This document shows positions 24,623 to 37,399 of a DNA stretch of 64,000 nucleotides, in pieces. Within the stretch, counting starts at the first letter, position 1, and every line of letters begins with the position of its first letter. A program made the translations under genes and the position numbers. The notes beneath the pieces were generated by a model. The model saw only the letters and a list, made by a program, of their open reading frames with translations. It did no database searches and had not been told where the DNA came from. The DNA comes from Nageia nagi (lineage: Eukaryota > Pinophyta). The stretch is from assembly GCA_050084985.1 (NCBI GenBank), contig JBITNC010000001.1, positions 58,900,001-58,964,000 on the forward strand, read 5' to 3'.

Positions 24623-25720
24623 GGATGCACCAATGATTATGCTATTAGCCAAGGTGGAGAGAGATGTGATAGCCATCAAGGTAGTTGGTGGATGCTATTA
24701 TTAGCTACGATGGGGTGGTGATGGATTCTACTATGAGCATGCTTACAAAGTTAGGATCATAGACAAATTAACTTGATTTATGATGATGGTTATCATATTA
24801 TTTATTCTACTAGACATTTCAAGGTGTAAATTCCCTTAGAAGCTCTATCAGGTTCTAAAGGAGATGCGAGAGGATGGTTGGGTATTCACATGGGGACCAA
24901 CCTTCCTAGGAAACCTCTATTGTAAGCCATGGAAGATGGAGATATGGGTTTGCATAGGGACATATTGCTCACTATTTCTATAGGTGTGGGGATGTGAACA
25001 TATAGTAGTGGCATGACCTATAGGTATACCCATTTATGCTCATCCTTAGGACACTTTTTATTTTGAGGAACCCAACATAGAATGTTCCTACATGATATGA
25101 TGGGGATATCACCATGATCCTAGGATTGGATTCATGAGAGGTGGTCAACTAGCTTACTTCAAAGATATTTTCAGAAGACTACAACCTAGACACATGATCT
25201 AGAGACCATACAAGGGTGTACCATCTTGGGATAAGAATAGGATATAGATAGATCATACCAAGCAAGTGAGATGAGTACTTACCCAAAGGGACTAGATAGA
25301 TTTTTTTGAGTACCATAAAGTACTCCAATAATTTGAATAGATATAGGATGTACCTCCCAATTCGATGTTGTATAGAAAGTTAAATGATAGATATGGTGAA
25401 CCCCATCTTATGTATCAAGATACCTATGTAGAGGTAGATAATGATAAGGAGATCAGATATTAGGAAGATATAGGCTACATAGAGACCTACACTAGATGGT
25501 GGATTGCTTAGCATTATGAGTGGGTTGAGGATGAGGATGAGGAGGATGAGGGTGAACCCCTATAGAGATAGGTGAGATATAGGCAAGGGTACACCCAATA
25601 TTAGGAGGGAGGTCCTAAAAGGATAACTAATCATATATTGATGATAGTAGAGGAGTAGATAGTAGACCTAGAGTGTAAACTAACAAAGAAAGAGTGTAGC
25701 CTAAAGTAGAGAAGGTAGCA
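24623..25720 (+). pseudogene. PMD pseudogene, tandem copy 2, 3' part
   Basis: Continues copy 2 after Copia-2. It starts with the second GGATG duplication (24,623-24,627) and then CACCAATGATTA, and it follows copy 1 from about 14,575 to 15,640. Near 25,165-25,220 the frame reads FKDIFRRLQPRHM then RPYKGVPSWD, the PMD W-PY segment; further on GEPHLMYQDTYVEVDND and an acidic DEDEEDEGE stretch are seen. In this part the same frame survives longer than in copy 1, with stops mainly at presumed Trp or Gln codons. Confidence 0.82.
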
Positions 25721-26121
25721 TGAGTAGGAGAGTTATCTTTGGGTGATCAAGCTACATTAGTGGGTATAGGATGTAGAGCATCGTGAGCAAGAGTGCAGAT
25801 AGAGGGAATTGAACCTAGTTAAAGAGAGTTGAAGATTTATTCAAACATGGTGAGATTTAGCTATCAGTTAGAGAGCTATCATAGAAGGATTATTATTTAT
25901 AAGGTAAAGTTCCTACAATGTAGATTACACTAATAGATATTTTATTGAGTTCATAGAGAAGGATCCATAGGAATCAAGGAACATAGGGTACACACGAGGT
26001 CTATAGGAATATACATGTAACGAGCTCATTGCATGCAACCTACCCTTCACATGAAAGAACTAGACATACAAGGGGGAGAATTCTAGAGATAACTTAGTCT
26101 ATGATGAGACCATGTGAGATT
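25721..26121. other. Region after the PMD copy, nothing firm
   Basis: Continues without a clear break from the PMD pseudogene and may hold its coiled-coil tail (LNLVKES, LEDLFKHG-like translations). ACAAGGGGGAGAATT near 26,070 resembles a polypurine tract, but no LTR could be tied to it. Confidence 0.4.
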
Positions 26122-26475
26122 TCAAATCTTATCTACTTGTAAAAAAACTTACATATTTGAAATCTACACTCTTTAATATATAATGGGGTTTCATTTCATG
26201 AAAAGATTCTACCAAAAACACCATCAAACATATGCCTAAAGTTGAAATTTTCCATTACCAATTCCATGAATATATACTTGCAAGTCCAAGACTAAGTTTT
26301 GGCTCACCAAGCCTTTTTCAAGCCTAAAATTGAGGCAAAATTGGAGATTCAAATATTGGGATCCATCGAGATCCTAATATTTAATGGTAAGAAAATGCAT
26401 GTATTTTAGTTTTAAAAATCAAGATCCTAATATTTATTGTAATACTGAACCTAAATTGGGATCCCAATTTTATGG
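26122..26475 (+). repeat. Truncated copy of the TIR element (right half)
   Basis: Matches 27,106-27,424 in direct orientation (shared: TTTGAAATCTA(C/T)(A/G)CTCTTTAATATATAAT and the later GGCTCACCAAGCCTTTTT). It abuts the complete element at 26,476 and appears to be an older copy cut by it. Confidence 0.75.
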
Positions 26476-27574
26476 TGGGTACAAGAACTTGGGTCCACTT
26501 TAAGGTAAAAAGATGGAAGTGTTTTCCTTGATTTTCAAGTTTGGACATGATTAATTTCAAAATTTGAAGCACTTAGAAATGGAATCATGAAAAAGTTTAA
26601 TGTAATGAAAATGTAGTGTAGAGAGTCTAGTTTTCAAATACATAATTTATTCTGATACCCAAATCATACAAAATAAAATTGGATAGGATTAAATAAAATC
26701 ATTTTTTAAAAAATATCATTTTTTGGACTACATACACATGGTCATCATGCATAATATGACTGAAATCAAGGTATTATTTAAAATCCTTTTAGGCATATAT
26801 ACCTAAAAAATTGAACCTTATCCTAGATATTTTTCCATATTTTTTTCATCAATAATTTATTTTTTGTTAATTTTGTATCAAGCATGTTTGTGGTTGTGAA
26901 AAGCGCTCATGTTCATCACACATAATCTAATCTAAAATTAATATTTTTTTAATTTTTTTATTCTTATAGAGAATTCTCTATAGCTTTTCCCTACATAATA
27001 TTTTTTTCATAAATCCCTCCCCAAAAAAATTTATTAAGTAAATACGAGACCCTCATATATCAAGTATATGGACCACATTTACTAAAAAATAATTAAAAAA
27101 TATAAAATCTTATCCAATTGTAAAAAAATTGTATATTTGAAATCTATGCTCTTTAATATATAATTGATTTTAATTTCATGAAAACATTCTACCAAAAACT
27201 CCAACAAATGTATGTCTGAAGTTGATATTTTCCATTAACATTATTATGAACATATACTTATAGGTCCAAGGCTAAGCGTTGGCTCACCAAGCCTTTTTTG
27301 AGCCTAAAACTAAGGTAAAATTAGAGATTCAAATATCAAGATCTTGATGTTTAATGCTAAGAAAATGCATGTAATTTAATTTTAAATATCAAGATCCCAA
27401 TTTTTATGACATTGAATTTTAACTTCACTAATTTTCCTCCACTTCCCCTTTAAGTTGACTCAAATTCTTTCTTTCACACTTTTTAAGAATATTGATTTTT
27501 TTGACATTTACTTTTAACTTTGTTAATTTTCCCCCACTTACCTTTTAAGTGGACTTAACTTCTTGCTTTCATCC
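26476..27574 (+). mobile_element. DNA element with terminal inverted repeats, copy A
   Basis: The left end (TGGGTACAAGAACTTGGGTCCACTTTAAG) is the inverse of the right end (TTAAGTGGACTTAACTTCTTGC near 27,546-27,568). The right end is doubled: an earlier version lies at 27,450-27,478. The interior has no ORF. The whole sequence reappears inverted at 54,349-55,390. Size (about 1.0-1.1 kb), AT-richness and lack of coding suggest a non-autonomous DNA transposon. No clear target-site duplication is visible, so the superfamily is open. Confidence 0.7.
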
Positions 27575-29100
27575 ACATATCTATTAGGATAGTCATAAGC
27601 ACAAGATGCATGATGCAAACATAATTTCATGGTTTGCAATGATTGCAAGATCCATGAGGTTTCTTAGAGAATGCAAAAAAATTCAAAGAACCAGTTTTCA
27701 CTAAGTACCAAAATGCCCATACAACCTAAATTGGGTGTGTCTATATGTCAGATGAAAATAATGGAATATGTTGTGGGCTCTTTCATTGCATGGCATGTAT
27801 TAGAATTTTTTTTAAAAATAAATTATGACATATTATATGGAATGATTTCAATACATCATATGATATGATATGAAATGATTTAAATATACCAAATTCCCCT
27901 CTTCTTTTTAACTCATCAACTAGAAAAATTTGAAATGACAAAAACATTCCAAGTTCCCATTTAATCTCCCTGCATGTGTCTTTTTTTATTTATTTTCTAG
28001 TTTTCACTATATGATATGATATGAAATGATTTAAATACATGTTATCTAAGAATGATCTTGGAGAAGAAAAGAAAATATTCAACATGTGATAGGAAATGAT
28101 TTAAATACATCATATGATCCCAAACCTAGCTTGGAGAAGGAAAGCAATTGGTCAACATGTGATATGGAATGATTTAAATATACCATATGATCCAAAAACT
28201 CAAATTATGAAAACTTTCTAAGTTCCTACCTAAATTGGCAAAAACATGCTTGTAATACATAGCCAAATATGAAAAAAACATGTGGTTCCCAAGTGGTTCA
28301 TTAGATTCAAGTTTAAGAGCATCCTTGTTATAGCCATGAATTGCATTTCCTCCAACCATCATAGTCAAAGAGACTATTTGCATCAAGCATCATCTGCATT
28401 TTACATTAATGTCTATTTGGTTTTATGTTTCCTTTCATTTATTTTAAGAAGTGCTAATTGGGTGTGTGGATGTGTCTACTTAGTGCTTGTAAATCAAAAT
28501 GGTATGGTAGTAGTACTATATAGCATATTTGAATCATTTGAGCAATAATACTTGATCATAATTATGGCATTTTTTTATCATTTAAGCATAATTATAGTGT
28601 ATGTTTGAATCTTATTGACTTATTCAAAAAATTATGTTTGCATCATGCATGTTGTCAAACAATTCTCATGCCTTGCATCATGCATCTACTTAAAATTCCA
28701 TAATTTCCTATTATATTATGGACTTGGATAATTTCATATCATAAGTTTAAGCATCCAGGTTCATTGTGTGCTAATAATAATGGTGATACATATATTTAGA
28801 GCTTATAACTAATGATGTTTTCAACAAGTTATCTTTGAATAAAGATATCATATTGTGCTTATTATGGAGGTAATATAACATAGCTTTTAAATTTTTGGTT
28901 TGAACAGTTGCAAAGTATTACAAGCATGTTTTTGTCCACTTACCACTTCAACAATGGATGGTCAATTCTATTGGGCCATCATTCAAGTGTCCATGGCTAA
29001 CATCATAATTAGGCTCACTATGATTGAGCTTGGGTGCCTCAAGTAACCAAGGATGGCATAGATTAGAAGTAGACTTCCATTTGGAAGAATGATTCAAGGT
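27575..29100. other. AT-rich region without recognised gene
   Basis: Apart from the tandem repeat at 27,835-28,200 there is nothing identifiable. Short ORFs of up to 88 codons lack family features. Confidence 0.5.
27835..28200 (+). repeat. Degenerate tandem repeat with GATATGAAATGATTTAAATA core
   Basis: Four to five copies of (ATATGATATG)AAATGATTTAAATAYA, near 27,855, 28,015, 28,090 and 28,160, most followed by a CATATGAT or GGAGAAGAAAAG-type tail. The units are 70-90 bp and unequal. Confidence 0.6.
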
Positions 29101-29430
29101 TACACCCTAATTTTTTAAAATTATGATAACTATATGGTAGTTTTTAACCATTATATATATTCATAAAGAGGAGACTTAAACCACCACCTTAAAAATAATG
29201 AGGCATTTTTAGGGGTAGTTATAGCCACCTATATTAGTTAATAGATCGATAATTTATAATAATCGCTATATGATATTTGAAGGTGGTTTTAGATGACATA
29301 TGCCAGTACTTTTTAGCCTCCACTATAGAGAAGTGACTTTTGATTGTAGGCTCATTGGTGGTAGGCATATAACCACTAGGAAATATGATAAATGATAATT
29401 TATAACCACCCCCAAAATTCCTTTCTAGTA
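29100..29430. repeat. GGTGGTT/AACCACC-rich patch, possible DNA-transposon terminus
   Basis: Alternating AACCACC, GGTAGTTATAGCCACC, AGGTGGTTTTA and ATAACCACCCCC words in both orientations over 330 bp. Such short inverted motifs resemble subterminal repeats of CACTA-like or related elements, but no terminal inverted repeat pair or duplication could be fixed. Confidence 0.35.
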
Positions 29431-29489
29431 TACTATGATTTGTTTAGAATAAAAATTTAAATCATTCATCATTTTCTATATATTTTTTA

Positions 29490-31270
29490 TTTGATTCAAA
29501 TAAAATTCTAATAACTCTAGGTTGTTATGAATTCTACAAGAACTAAGAAAATGAGTCCACAAATACCAACTATAAAATTTTATGAATAAAAATACGAATA
29601 AGATTGGCAGGCAATAGTGTAATCAAAAGTATCAACTTATGAGAGACCACTATGATCACAATGTAACCTGATATTTATTATCATATCATTTCTTGTCCAT
29701 CTTCTTGTACTTTCTTGGTTAGTAGTATTCATTACTCCAAATATATTTTAAAAGTTGGATTTCTAGGATGAATACAACAAAAATAAAATTTGTAAGATAT
29801 ATTTCATCTCCTTTAGCTCTTAAGATTAATTAGATTAGTTTTTTTATTATAATTTATATGGTGGATAGGTAGTATTGATCTTGTTCTGCTATAAATTCTA
29901 CTAACTCCTAGTTGTTATGTATTTGCATGTACCAATAAAATAATTCCAAACTCCAAAAATAATTTTTGATTGACGTGCTATATATAAGGTCTTTTTGTTC
30001 ATCTAAAGCCCAACAAAGGCCAATAATTTAAACATGCTTGTATAGTTTCATCATAAGTGTAATATGATAATAATCATTTATGAATTTTAAGTATTGAAAT
30101 CCCTCTTTCCCTAGAACTACATGGCTATATATGTGCAATACACTAATAAATGTTACATCATATAGCTTAATGCCCACATATTCCATTTGTTCAAATACTT
30201 TGATGGTTTTCTTGCTACAACCATTCTTTGATTATCTTGTAGTCATTGCATTCCATGAAATTATTTATCTATTATCTATTTTATTAAATAAATTACTTAC
30301 CTTCTTTATGTACCTACATGTCAAATACATGTTTATCAGGATTTTTTCATATGTGAAAGAAACCCACATATAATTATTTATCCATGAGCATCCATTCCCT
30401 ATTTAAAAGTTGCAAAATTTGTACATATAGGAAGAATAATTCCAAAGGTTATTAAATCTAGACTAAAACTAGTTAATTGCATTTTCTATGTACCAGGTAT
30501 TTCATTTTCATTTCATCATAGTTCTAAATGGTGAAAAAAGCAAATAAGGCATCTTGGGAAATAAAACATTTTCCTTCTTAATTACTTCCAGTTTTTGAAT
30601 ACATGTCTATGAATATTCTTATCACAAATGTATGTAAAAGAAATCCATATGTAGTTATTTATCTATGACTATCCATAACCCATTTTAAAATTACAAGAGT
30701 TGCACTTAGGATAAATACTTACAAAGCATATTATATTATAAAACTGATCAATTGTAGTTCCTCAAAATACTTAAGGGCCTCCAAATAATACACATTTTGT
30801 GCTACATTTGGAGAATCTTTCATACTTTCTAATAATGCTTCAATAATAGGATAAAAATTATCATAGTTGATCACTTGAGTTTGAATATTAAGCCCATGTA
30901 AGAAATTTATTTATTTTTTTACTTAGATTCCAAGCATTGATATCCTTTTATTTGGTTATTTTCATCCTTCATTACATTAGGTATGAAATTTAATGCCATA
31001 TTCACAAATGGTGAGAGTTTTTCTAAGCATGGTGCTTCTTTAATGGATTCAAATATAGGTTACAAATTTTTCTAACTCAGAGTATTCTAAATTATATAGG
31101 CATCAAGAAAAAATGAACAAAAAAGTCCTTTTGTTATTGTCATAATTGCATCAGGTTTTATTGGCATGCTATTTATAAGTATTTTTGATTCATCTAGATG
31201 TCCAATATGAACAAGAAGTTCAACCATGGATCTGTAATCATTGGATGCTTATAGCATACTTGGATTCTCA
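29490..31270 (-). pseudogene. PLS-class pentatricopeptide-repeat pseudogenes, left block
   Basis: Minus-strand PPR coding remains. At 31,135-31,265: RSMVELLVHIGHLDESKI then LINSMPIKPDAIM, the end of a PLS protein. At 30,610-30,800: YYLEALKYFEELQLI, SATLVILKWVMDSHRQI and IRIFIDMYSK. At 30,120-30,350: NLFNKID, IISWNAM, SKNGCSKKTIKVFEQM and DVTFISVLHIYSH. E-domain-like CRIHNN-type remnants occur near 29,910 and again near 29,520. The order, with ends followed by new repeats, implies at least two tandem genes. Intact PLS proteins act in organelle RNA editing or processing. Many stops and shifts make this dead. No DYW domain was seen. Confidence 0.85.
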
Positions 31271-31345
31271 CTTAAAGATTTTAACTTAAAAAACATTCAC
31301 CATTATGACAACCATCAAACTGTATATAAATTCAAAATTGCATAA

Positions 31346-31946
31346 TGTAAAACTACAAATTAACAATCTCAATCACACACAACAAGATAAACACAATGAT
31401 TTACTTTGGTTCATCCAAGGTGGGCTAATCTAGCATGGAATTGGAGCCTCTTCATCTTATTATCTATGGACATTACAATATTACATGCATATAGAGAAAT
31501 ACCATCAAAATAATAGCAATACCATCTCCTACATGACCACTACAATCTCCTATAATAAGAAGAACAACTTCAAAACTACAAATTTTTTTGAATGAATCTT
31601 GGCCTTTATTCAAATCTTTACAATCCCAAACCCTAAAAATCTCTAACTACCATTGATGAATTAAGATAGTAGTATGCCTTAAATAGGCCTATAAACATAT
31701 CCAAGGTGCTAATTAGTGATCTTGAATCGCTCACCTATCCAAATCATTGATGCCTCTTCAACTTCCACTGCTAACTCATCAAAATGCATGTTGTTAACAA
31801 CCTAAAAATAGTATACTTAGGCCATTAATGGAATGGTTTTTATCACCAATAACCATCAAATATCAATCTTCATCTCTAATAAGAAATACCTCTAGGATGA
31901 GTACTTCTCTTATAGAGATCAAATTAACACAATCCAATTTGGATCA
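31346..31946 (-). repeat. 3' LTR of Gypsy-B
   Basis: 601 bp. In the element's orientation it begins TGATCCAAATTGGATT and ends TTTTACA. It matches 50,642-51,248 with conserved blocks such as ATATAGAGAAATACCATCAA. Confidence 0.88.
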
Positions 31947-32045
31947 GGCCTCCCTAATGTGAAGGCATTTGATTCCTCAAATGCATAGATGAGGACACAA
32001 CTCCTAAAACCTATACTTTTCCATCCATTTTGCTTTATTAGGCTT

Positions 32046-35000
32046 CTATGCTTTTAATCCAACCAACCATAGCTCTATCTCACCTCTTTTTGTAGCATGA
32101 ACTTTATTTTGTAATATGGAATCCTCCTTGAGTTCATATATAGTATTAGGAGTTAAGTCATCAAGAGATGGAAAAATTTGATGTGAACCTAATTTATATT
32201 CACTAAACATAGATGGCTCATACAATTTTAAATGTTCCTCATTCACAATTGAATAGATGTTCATATATGTAGGTAGATTCAATCTAAAAGAAGTATCTCT
32301 TACTTACTCCACAATCTCAAATGGTCCATACCTTATAGGCTTCAACTTCCTAGTTGGTCCTTGCAACCTTTGCTTACTAATATGAAACTAAACATGGTAT
32401 CCCATATGAAACTTATAGTCAACTCTATATTTTTCATGTCTCATCTTGTACTTATATTCACTTATCTTAAGTTACTATTGGAATTTCAAATGAATTTACC
32501 TATTCTTCACAACAAACCTTTTAGTTTGTTTTTTATTTTTCTCAAGTGAATATCCTTCATCCTTTTTTTATCCAAACAAATAATCAAAAGGTAAAGGTGG
32601 TAAATAACCAAAACAAGTCTAAGAAGGACTCTTATTAATGAAAGAATGGATTGTTCTATTGTATAAATTTTGGATATATTCAAGATATTCATCCCAAGAC
32701 TTAGGATGCTTTCCATAATAACCCATCAAGAGTTGAATCAATATCCTATTCACCACCTTGGTTTTTCCATTTATTTGATGATGAAAGGCAATATGCCTCT
32801 TAAACCTTGTATCCATATTTTCCCATAAACATGTTTAAAACTTTCATAAAAATCTATTATCTCTATCTAAAACAATAGAAGTAGGTAATCCAAAATGAAC
32901 CTAAACATGTGAAAAGAACAAATTTACAGCATATTATTCCATTATTTTCTTCTTATAAGGAACCAAAACACACATCTTGCTATATATATCCACAACAATA
33001 AATAAATAGTCATGACCCTTCTTGATAAAAGATAATCCTCCCACAAAATCCATGGAAATACACTCTAAAGGATGAGTTGGTGCTAGTAGTGGCTAATACA
33101 AACCCAATTTCATGTTACTTGGATTGTTGATGAAACAAAAAGAATTCCCCCTTATGTACTTGGGAAACTAATTTCCTATTACTTGGCCTAGTTACATACC
33201 TTTGAAAATTGTACAATGTCTTTCCAACTCCAAAATGTCTTGCAAGTTTTGAAGTATGTTGTTCTTTAATTAGTCAAATCCTTTCACCTATAGGTCCACA
33301 TAATGCATTAAAATGTTAAAGGAGTCCATTTTGCAAATGAAAATCATCCAAGCCCTCACACTTGGACCTATATGAAGATAACTACTTATACACGTCTCCA
33401 AAGTTAGAATCCTATACATATGCCTCTAAAAATGACTCAAAAAGAAGAGGAAGTGATTTAAAAACTAAGAGGGCCTCATTAGCCCCTATTTTCATGTTGT
33501 TAATAGCCTAAAATCAATATTGCATGCTTTTAACAATGTGGAATTTGTAGGTGTAGGTGGTATAGAAAGTATGTCAGTAACCTTATTTTGTGTTCCTTTC
33601 TTATACTTAATCAAAAGATAAAATTATTGCAAAAAATCCATCCATATATAGCATCTAGTTTGTTATAATTTTTATTGAGTTCATAAATACTTTAATGGTT
33701 GATGATTAGTATGAATAATTGTTTCTTTCTCCATTAAGTAATGTTTCCACTTTTTAATAGCTTGAACCAATGCATTTTCTTATCATAAGTAGGATAATTC
33801 AAAATGGCTCCAATAAATTTTTTGAAATGATATCAAGTTGGTTTACCTTATTATAACAAAATGACCCCCATGTCATAGTCACTTGCATCAATCCTCACTT
33901 CAAATGGCTTCTACAAATCAAGAAGTGTAAGAATGGGTGCACTAATAATCTTTTGCTTCAAGGTATCAAAAGATGTTTGTTATTTTATTTTCTATTTAAA
34001 AACTTGCCTCTTTTCAGTTACATCATGTAAAGTTAAATCAATATGAGAAAAATTAGTAATAAGATTTTTCAAATATTAGAAAAAACCTAAAAAACTCTTC
34101 ACTTCAATTACATTAGTTATCCTTGGCCAACCTACTATAGCACTTACTTTACTAGGATCTATCATAAGTTGTCCATGACTAATAACATGGCCCAAATACA
34201 CTAAAGACTCTTTACCTGAATCACATTTAAATATTTTCAACAATAATTTCTCCCAATGCAATTCTTAAAACATTTTTCTAAGATGTACAACATGTTCTTC
34301 CCAAGAAGAACTATAAATAAGAATATCATCCAACTATACAACAACAAAATAATCAATAAATGAATGAAGCACATCATTCATTACCCTCATAAATGTGGTT
34401 GGTGCATTGTACAAACCAAATGGTAAAATAAGCCACTTAAATAGGCCTTGTATTATCTTGAAAGTAATCTTCCAAATTTCCTTCTCCTTGATTCAAACTT
34501 GGTGATATGCACTCCTCAAGTGCAGCTTAGTGATGAATCTTTCCCCTTACAAATGATCTAAAATATCATCTATCTAAGAAGAAGGATAGTATTTTTTGAT
34601 GGTTATTTTGTTAAGTGCTCTATAGCCAATACATATTCTCTAAGTTTGATCCTTCTTGGGAACTAATATAAAAGTTGATCCACATGGAGATGTACTTAGT
34701 CTAATCATGTCTTAATCAACTAACTCCTAAATCAACATATTTATCTCCTCTTACTCCAAAATTGATTACTAATACTAAGCTACATTAGGAAATGAAGGAT
34801 TAGGTAATAGTTGAATATCATATTGTATATCCTACATAGTAGGTAATTCCTATGGCTCTACAAATAAGCTAACAACCTAAAATCAATGTTGGACACTATT
34901 AATGGTTGTGATTTTTACATCACAAAAAACTTTAATTTTCACAATGATCAACACAAACTTTGAATAAGTATTTAAAAGGTATTTTAACTAACTAACAGTG

Positions 35001-35155
35001 AACAAAGGTAGCTTTTTCTAGCTTTTATGAGCATTGGCTAGAAATAACTTTCCATATTTCACCAATCATAATTTGTTCAATCTTTTGTAATAAATATCAT
35101 CTCTATCCCACATATAAGGGTTAGCAAGAATAACACCACAAATGTCTAAAGGAAT
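32046..35155 (-). pseudogene. Gypsy-B pol: reverse transcriptase, RNase H, integrase, decayed
   Basis: From high to low coordinates: the protease/RT linker ICGVILANPYMWDRDDIYY at 35,066-35,150; the reverse transcriptase at about 34,070-34,800 (ICIGYRALNKITIKKYYP, FGLYNAPTTF, then LDDILIYSSSWEEH with the catalytic Asp pair near 34,325, and YLGHVISHGQ); RNase H around 33,500-34,000; integrase at 32,300-33,100 (MDFVGGL...YSKM, VLDRDNRF, HHQINGKTKVVNR, HPKSWDEYL); and a chromodomain-like tail at 32,046-32,282 (EHLKLYEP, RGEIELWLVGLK). Many stops and frameshifts. Its upstream half continues at 49,393 beyond Gypsy-C. Confidence 0.92.
35151..35155. repeat. Target-site duplication of Gypsy-C, left (GGAAT)
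   Basis: GGAAT precedes the TGTTGATTGG start of the left LTR. The partner is GGAAC at 49,393-49,397, differing by one C-to-T change. Confidence 0.88.
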
Positions 35156-37354
35156 TGTTGATTGGTATAGTGTAACCTCAAAGGGCTTGGTTTGGTCATG
35201 TTCTCCACTTCTTATAATGGTAGGTTCTTTAAAAAGAACATAAGGTGGTGGGGATGTCCTCATGTTGGTTTTGTGCTCAATCTTCAATTTATAGGCCAAT
35301 TCCTATCTATATTTAAAGTTAAAAGTAACTGAAAAGAAATGAAAGGATAAAGAGTTATAGGAAAGAGACAAGTAAATAAAAAGAAAGCTTAAAATAAGAA
35401 ATATACAACTTAAGCATTGCAGCATGAGCAACAATCCATGGCCAAGATGAAGAATAGCAAGCTATCTCATAGTTGGGGTCTCAAAATCATAATACATAGC
35501 CATAATTTGAAGAAAAAACTTCATAAATAATGTTCAAAAAAACAATAACAACCACTTTGTTGCAAGAGGGAAAAGCATTGTCTATGTGTATTATCATATG
35601 TGAATATATCTTATAGATTTGGGCAAATTTTTTAGAATGTTCAACCATTTTGATCTCTAACAGTTAGGTATTTATACATCCTTCCACCTTCTTGGTAGGT
35701 TGTGTTTCATTAATATACATAATTACTTGCATTGAATGAAGTAACTAAACTAGCACTATTTATAATAAATACTACAACTATGTTAAATTACATAGTGAAT
35801 AAGTACCAATAGCATGACTATATAGGAATTTGCAATTTCTAAACATTCATGTCCATAGAGCTGCAATCCTTCTAACATGTCATTGACTGCTCCTTCTTTA
35901 GCCCTATAGTTGATTGAAAATGGCACTATAGAAGTCAAAACAATTATTTTTTTGAAAATTGATGGGTATAATTTGGTACTATGCTTTTTTAGCAGCTATC
36001 TACTTCTCTGTAACCTTTATAATCTCTATTATAGATGTCAATAATTAGAGTAATGGTGGTTGGTAAACATTATGTCAACTTGGTTCAAGAAGAAACTACC
36101 ACTATTATGTGGAAATGAGTTGGTGTCTACACATTAATAGGACCCTAGAGGTCAAACACTTAATATAAAGTGAACTTGGGTGTTCCTTTTTGATCCAGGT
36201 GGATATTGGTGGCCACCCACCTATTCCACTTGGGCCCCCACCATTGTCTCTTTTAGTTTGTCAGTGTCAGCATAACTTACTATTTTTATCAATTTTTTGG
36301 GTCCTGAACTTTTGAAGTTATTTTGAGGCCCTAAATGATGTTTTTTGGGCATCATTTTTCTAGTAAATTTCATGGAATGAAATTTGTCTTGAAAGTTGTA
36401 GTCCTCAGATAGAGCTTTCTAATGATGTATCATGTGCATCAAATGGAGATAGTATGCCAAAGTTATGTCCCTGGGAAGTTGAAACACCAATTTACCCAAA
36501 TGGGGCCCATAGTTTTGGTGTGTCATCTCCTAGGGTTAGGTTTTTTGGATGTTTAGGGTTATCCATTATTTCTCAATAATAAATAGGTCCTCGACCCTCA
36601 TTGTGATTGAGTTCAGAGGCCTGTAGCTGCAACATCTCTTCTTAGAGATAGCTACCAGTGCCCTAGCTAGTTTTATTTCCATTCTATCTGTAAGCAAATT
36701 TCATTCTTTGACATTAATGAAATGAAGTGTTATTTCCACTGCATCTCTATATTTATGGTTATATGTTTATTCTATTACATTCCTACATAAATTTGGATCA
36801 CTTTTTATGCATTACTCTTACCTTAGCTTGATGGGTTCTATTTTCTTCATTTAGGCTTTGTTGTGATATAGCTCTTTTGGGACCTACTAATTTTAGTCAA
36901 AAACTGACATCATCACTTAGAATTGATGGCTATTTGATGTCTACATAAATCTTCATCTACCATTGCTTATTCCAAGACCTGCTAATTTTAATCAAAAATT
37001 GTGATGTCATCACTTAGAATTGGTGGGTTCTATTTGATATCTTCATAAATCTTCACCTAACATTATTTATTTCAGGACCCATTAATTTCAATCAAAAAGG
37101 ATGATGTTATCACTCAAATTGGTAGGATTTGTTAGATGTATTGGATCTAAATTTATACAACTCTTAAACACTTGTACTAACAATTCTTGTACACTCTAAA
37201 GAAATGAATATAACTCCCAAAATCTTGTATTTACATAAATATTAGGCATTCTAAGAGAAAGAAAATAACTTCTAGACACTTTTATTTACAATTCCTAGGC
37301 ATAAAAGAATAATTTTGTATTACCTAATTCAAAATGTAATTCTAAAATAATACA
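35156..37354 (-). repeat. 3' LTR of Gypsy-C (full length)
   Basis: 2,199 bp, TGTTGATTGG to AATACA as read on the plus strand. It is co-linear with 47,796-49,392 except for about 615 bp (36,191-36,807) that the other LTR lacks. Outside that, roughly one base in ten differs by eye. Confidence 0.9.
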
Positions 37355-37399
37355 ATCTTCTAGCAGCACTTTGGGGTCTCTACCTACTGGAGAATGGAA

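Noticed and set aside
27835-28200. CRISPR-like spaced repeats
   Set aside because: Units are unequal and degenerate, without distinct spacers, and the genome is clearly plant.
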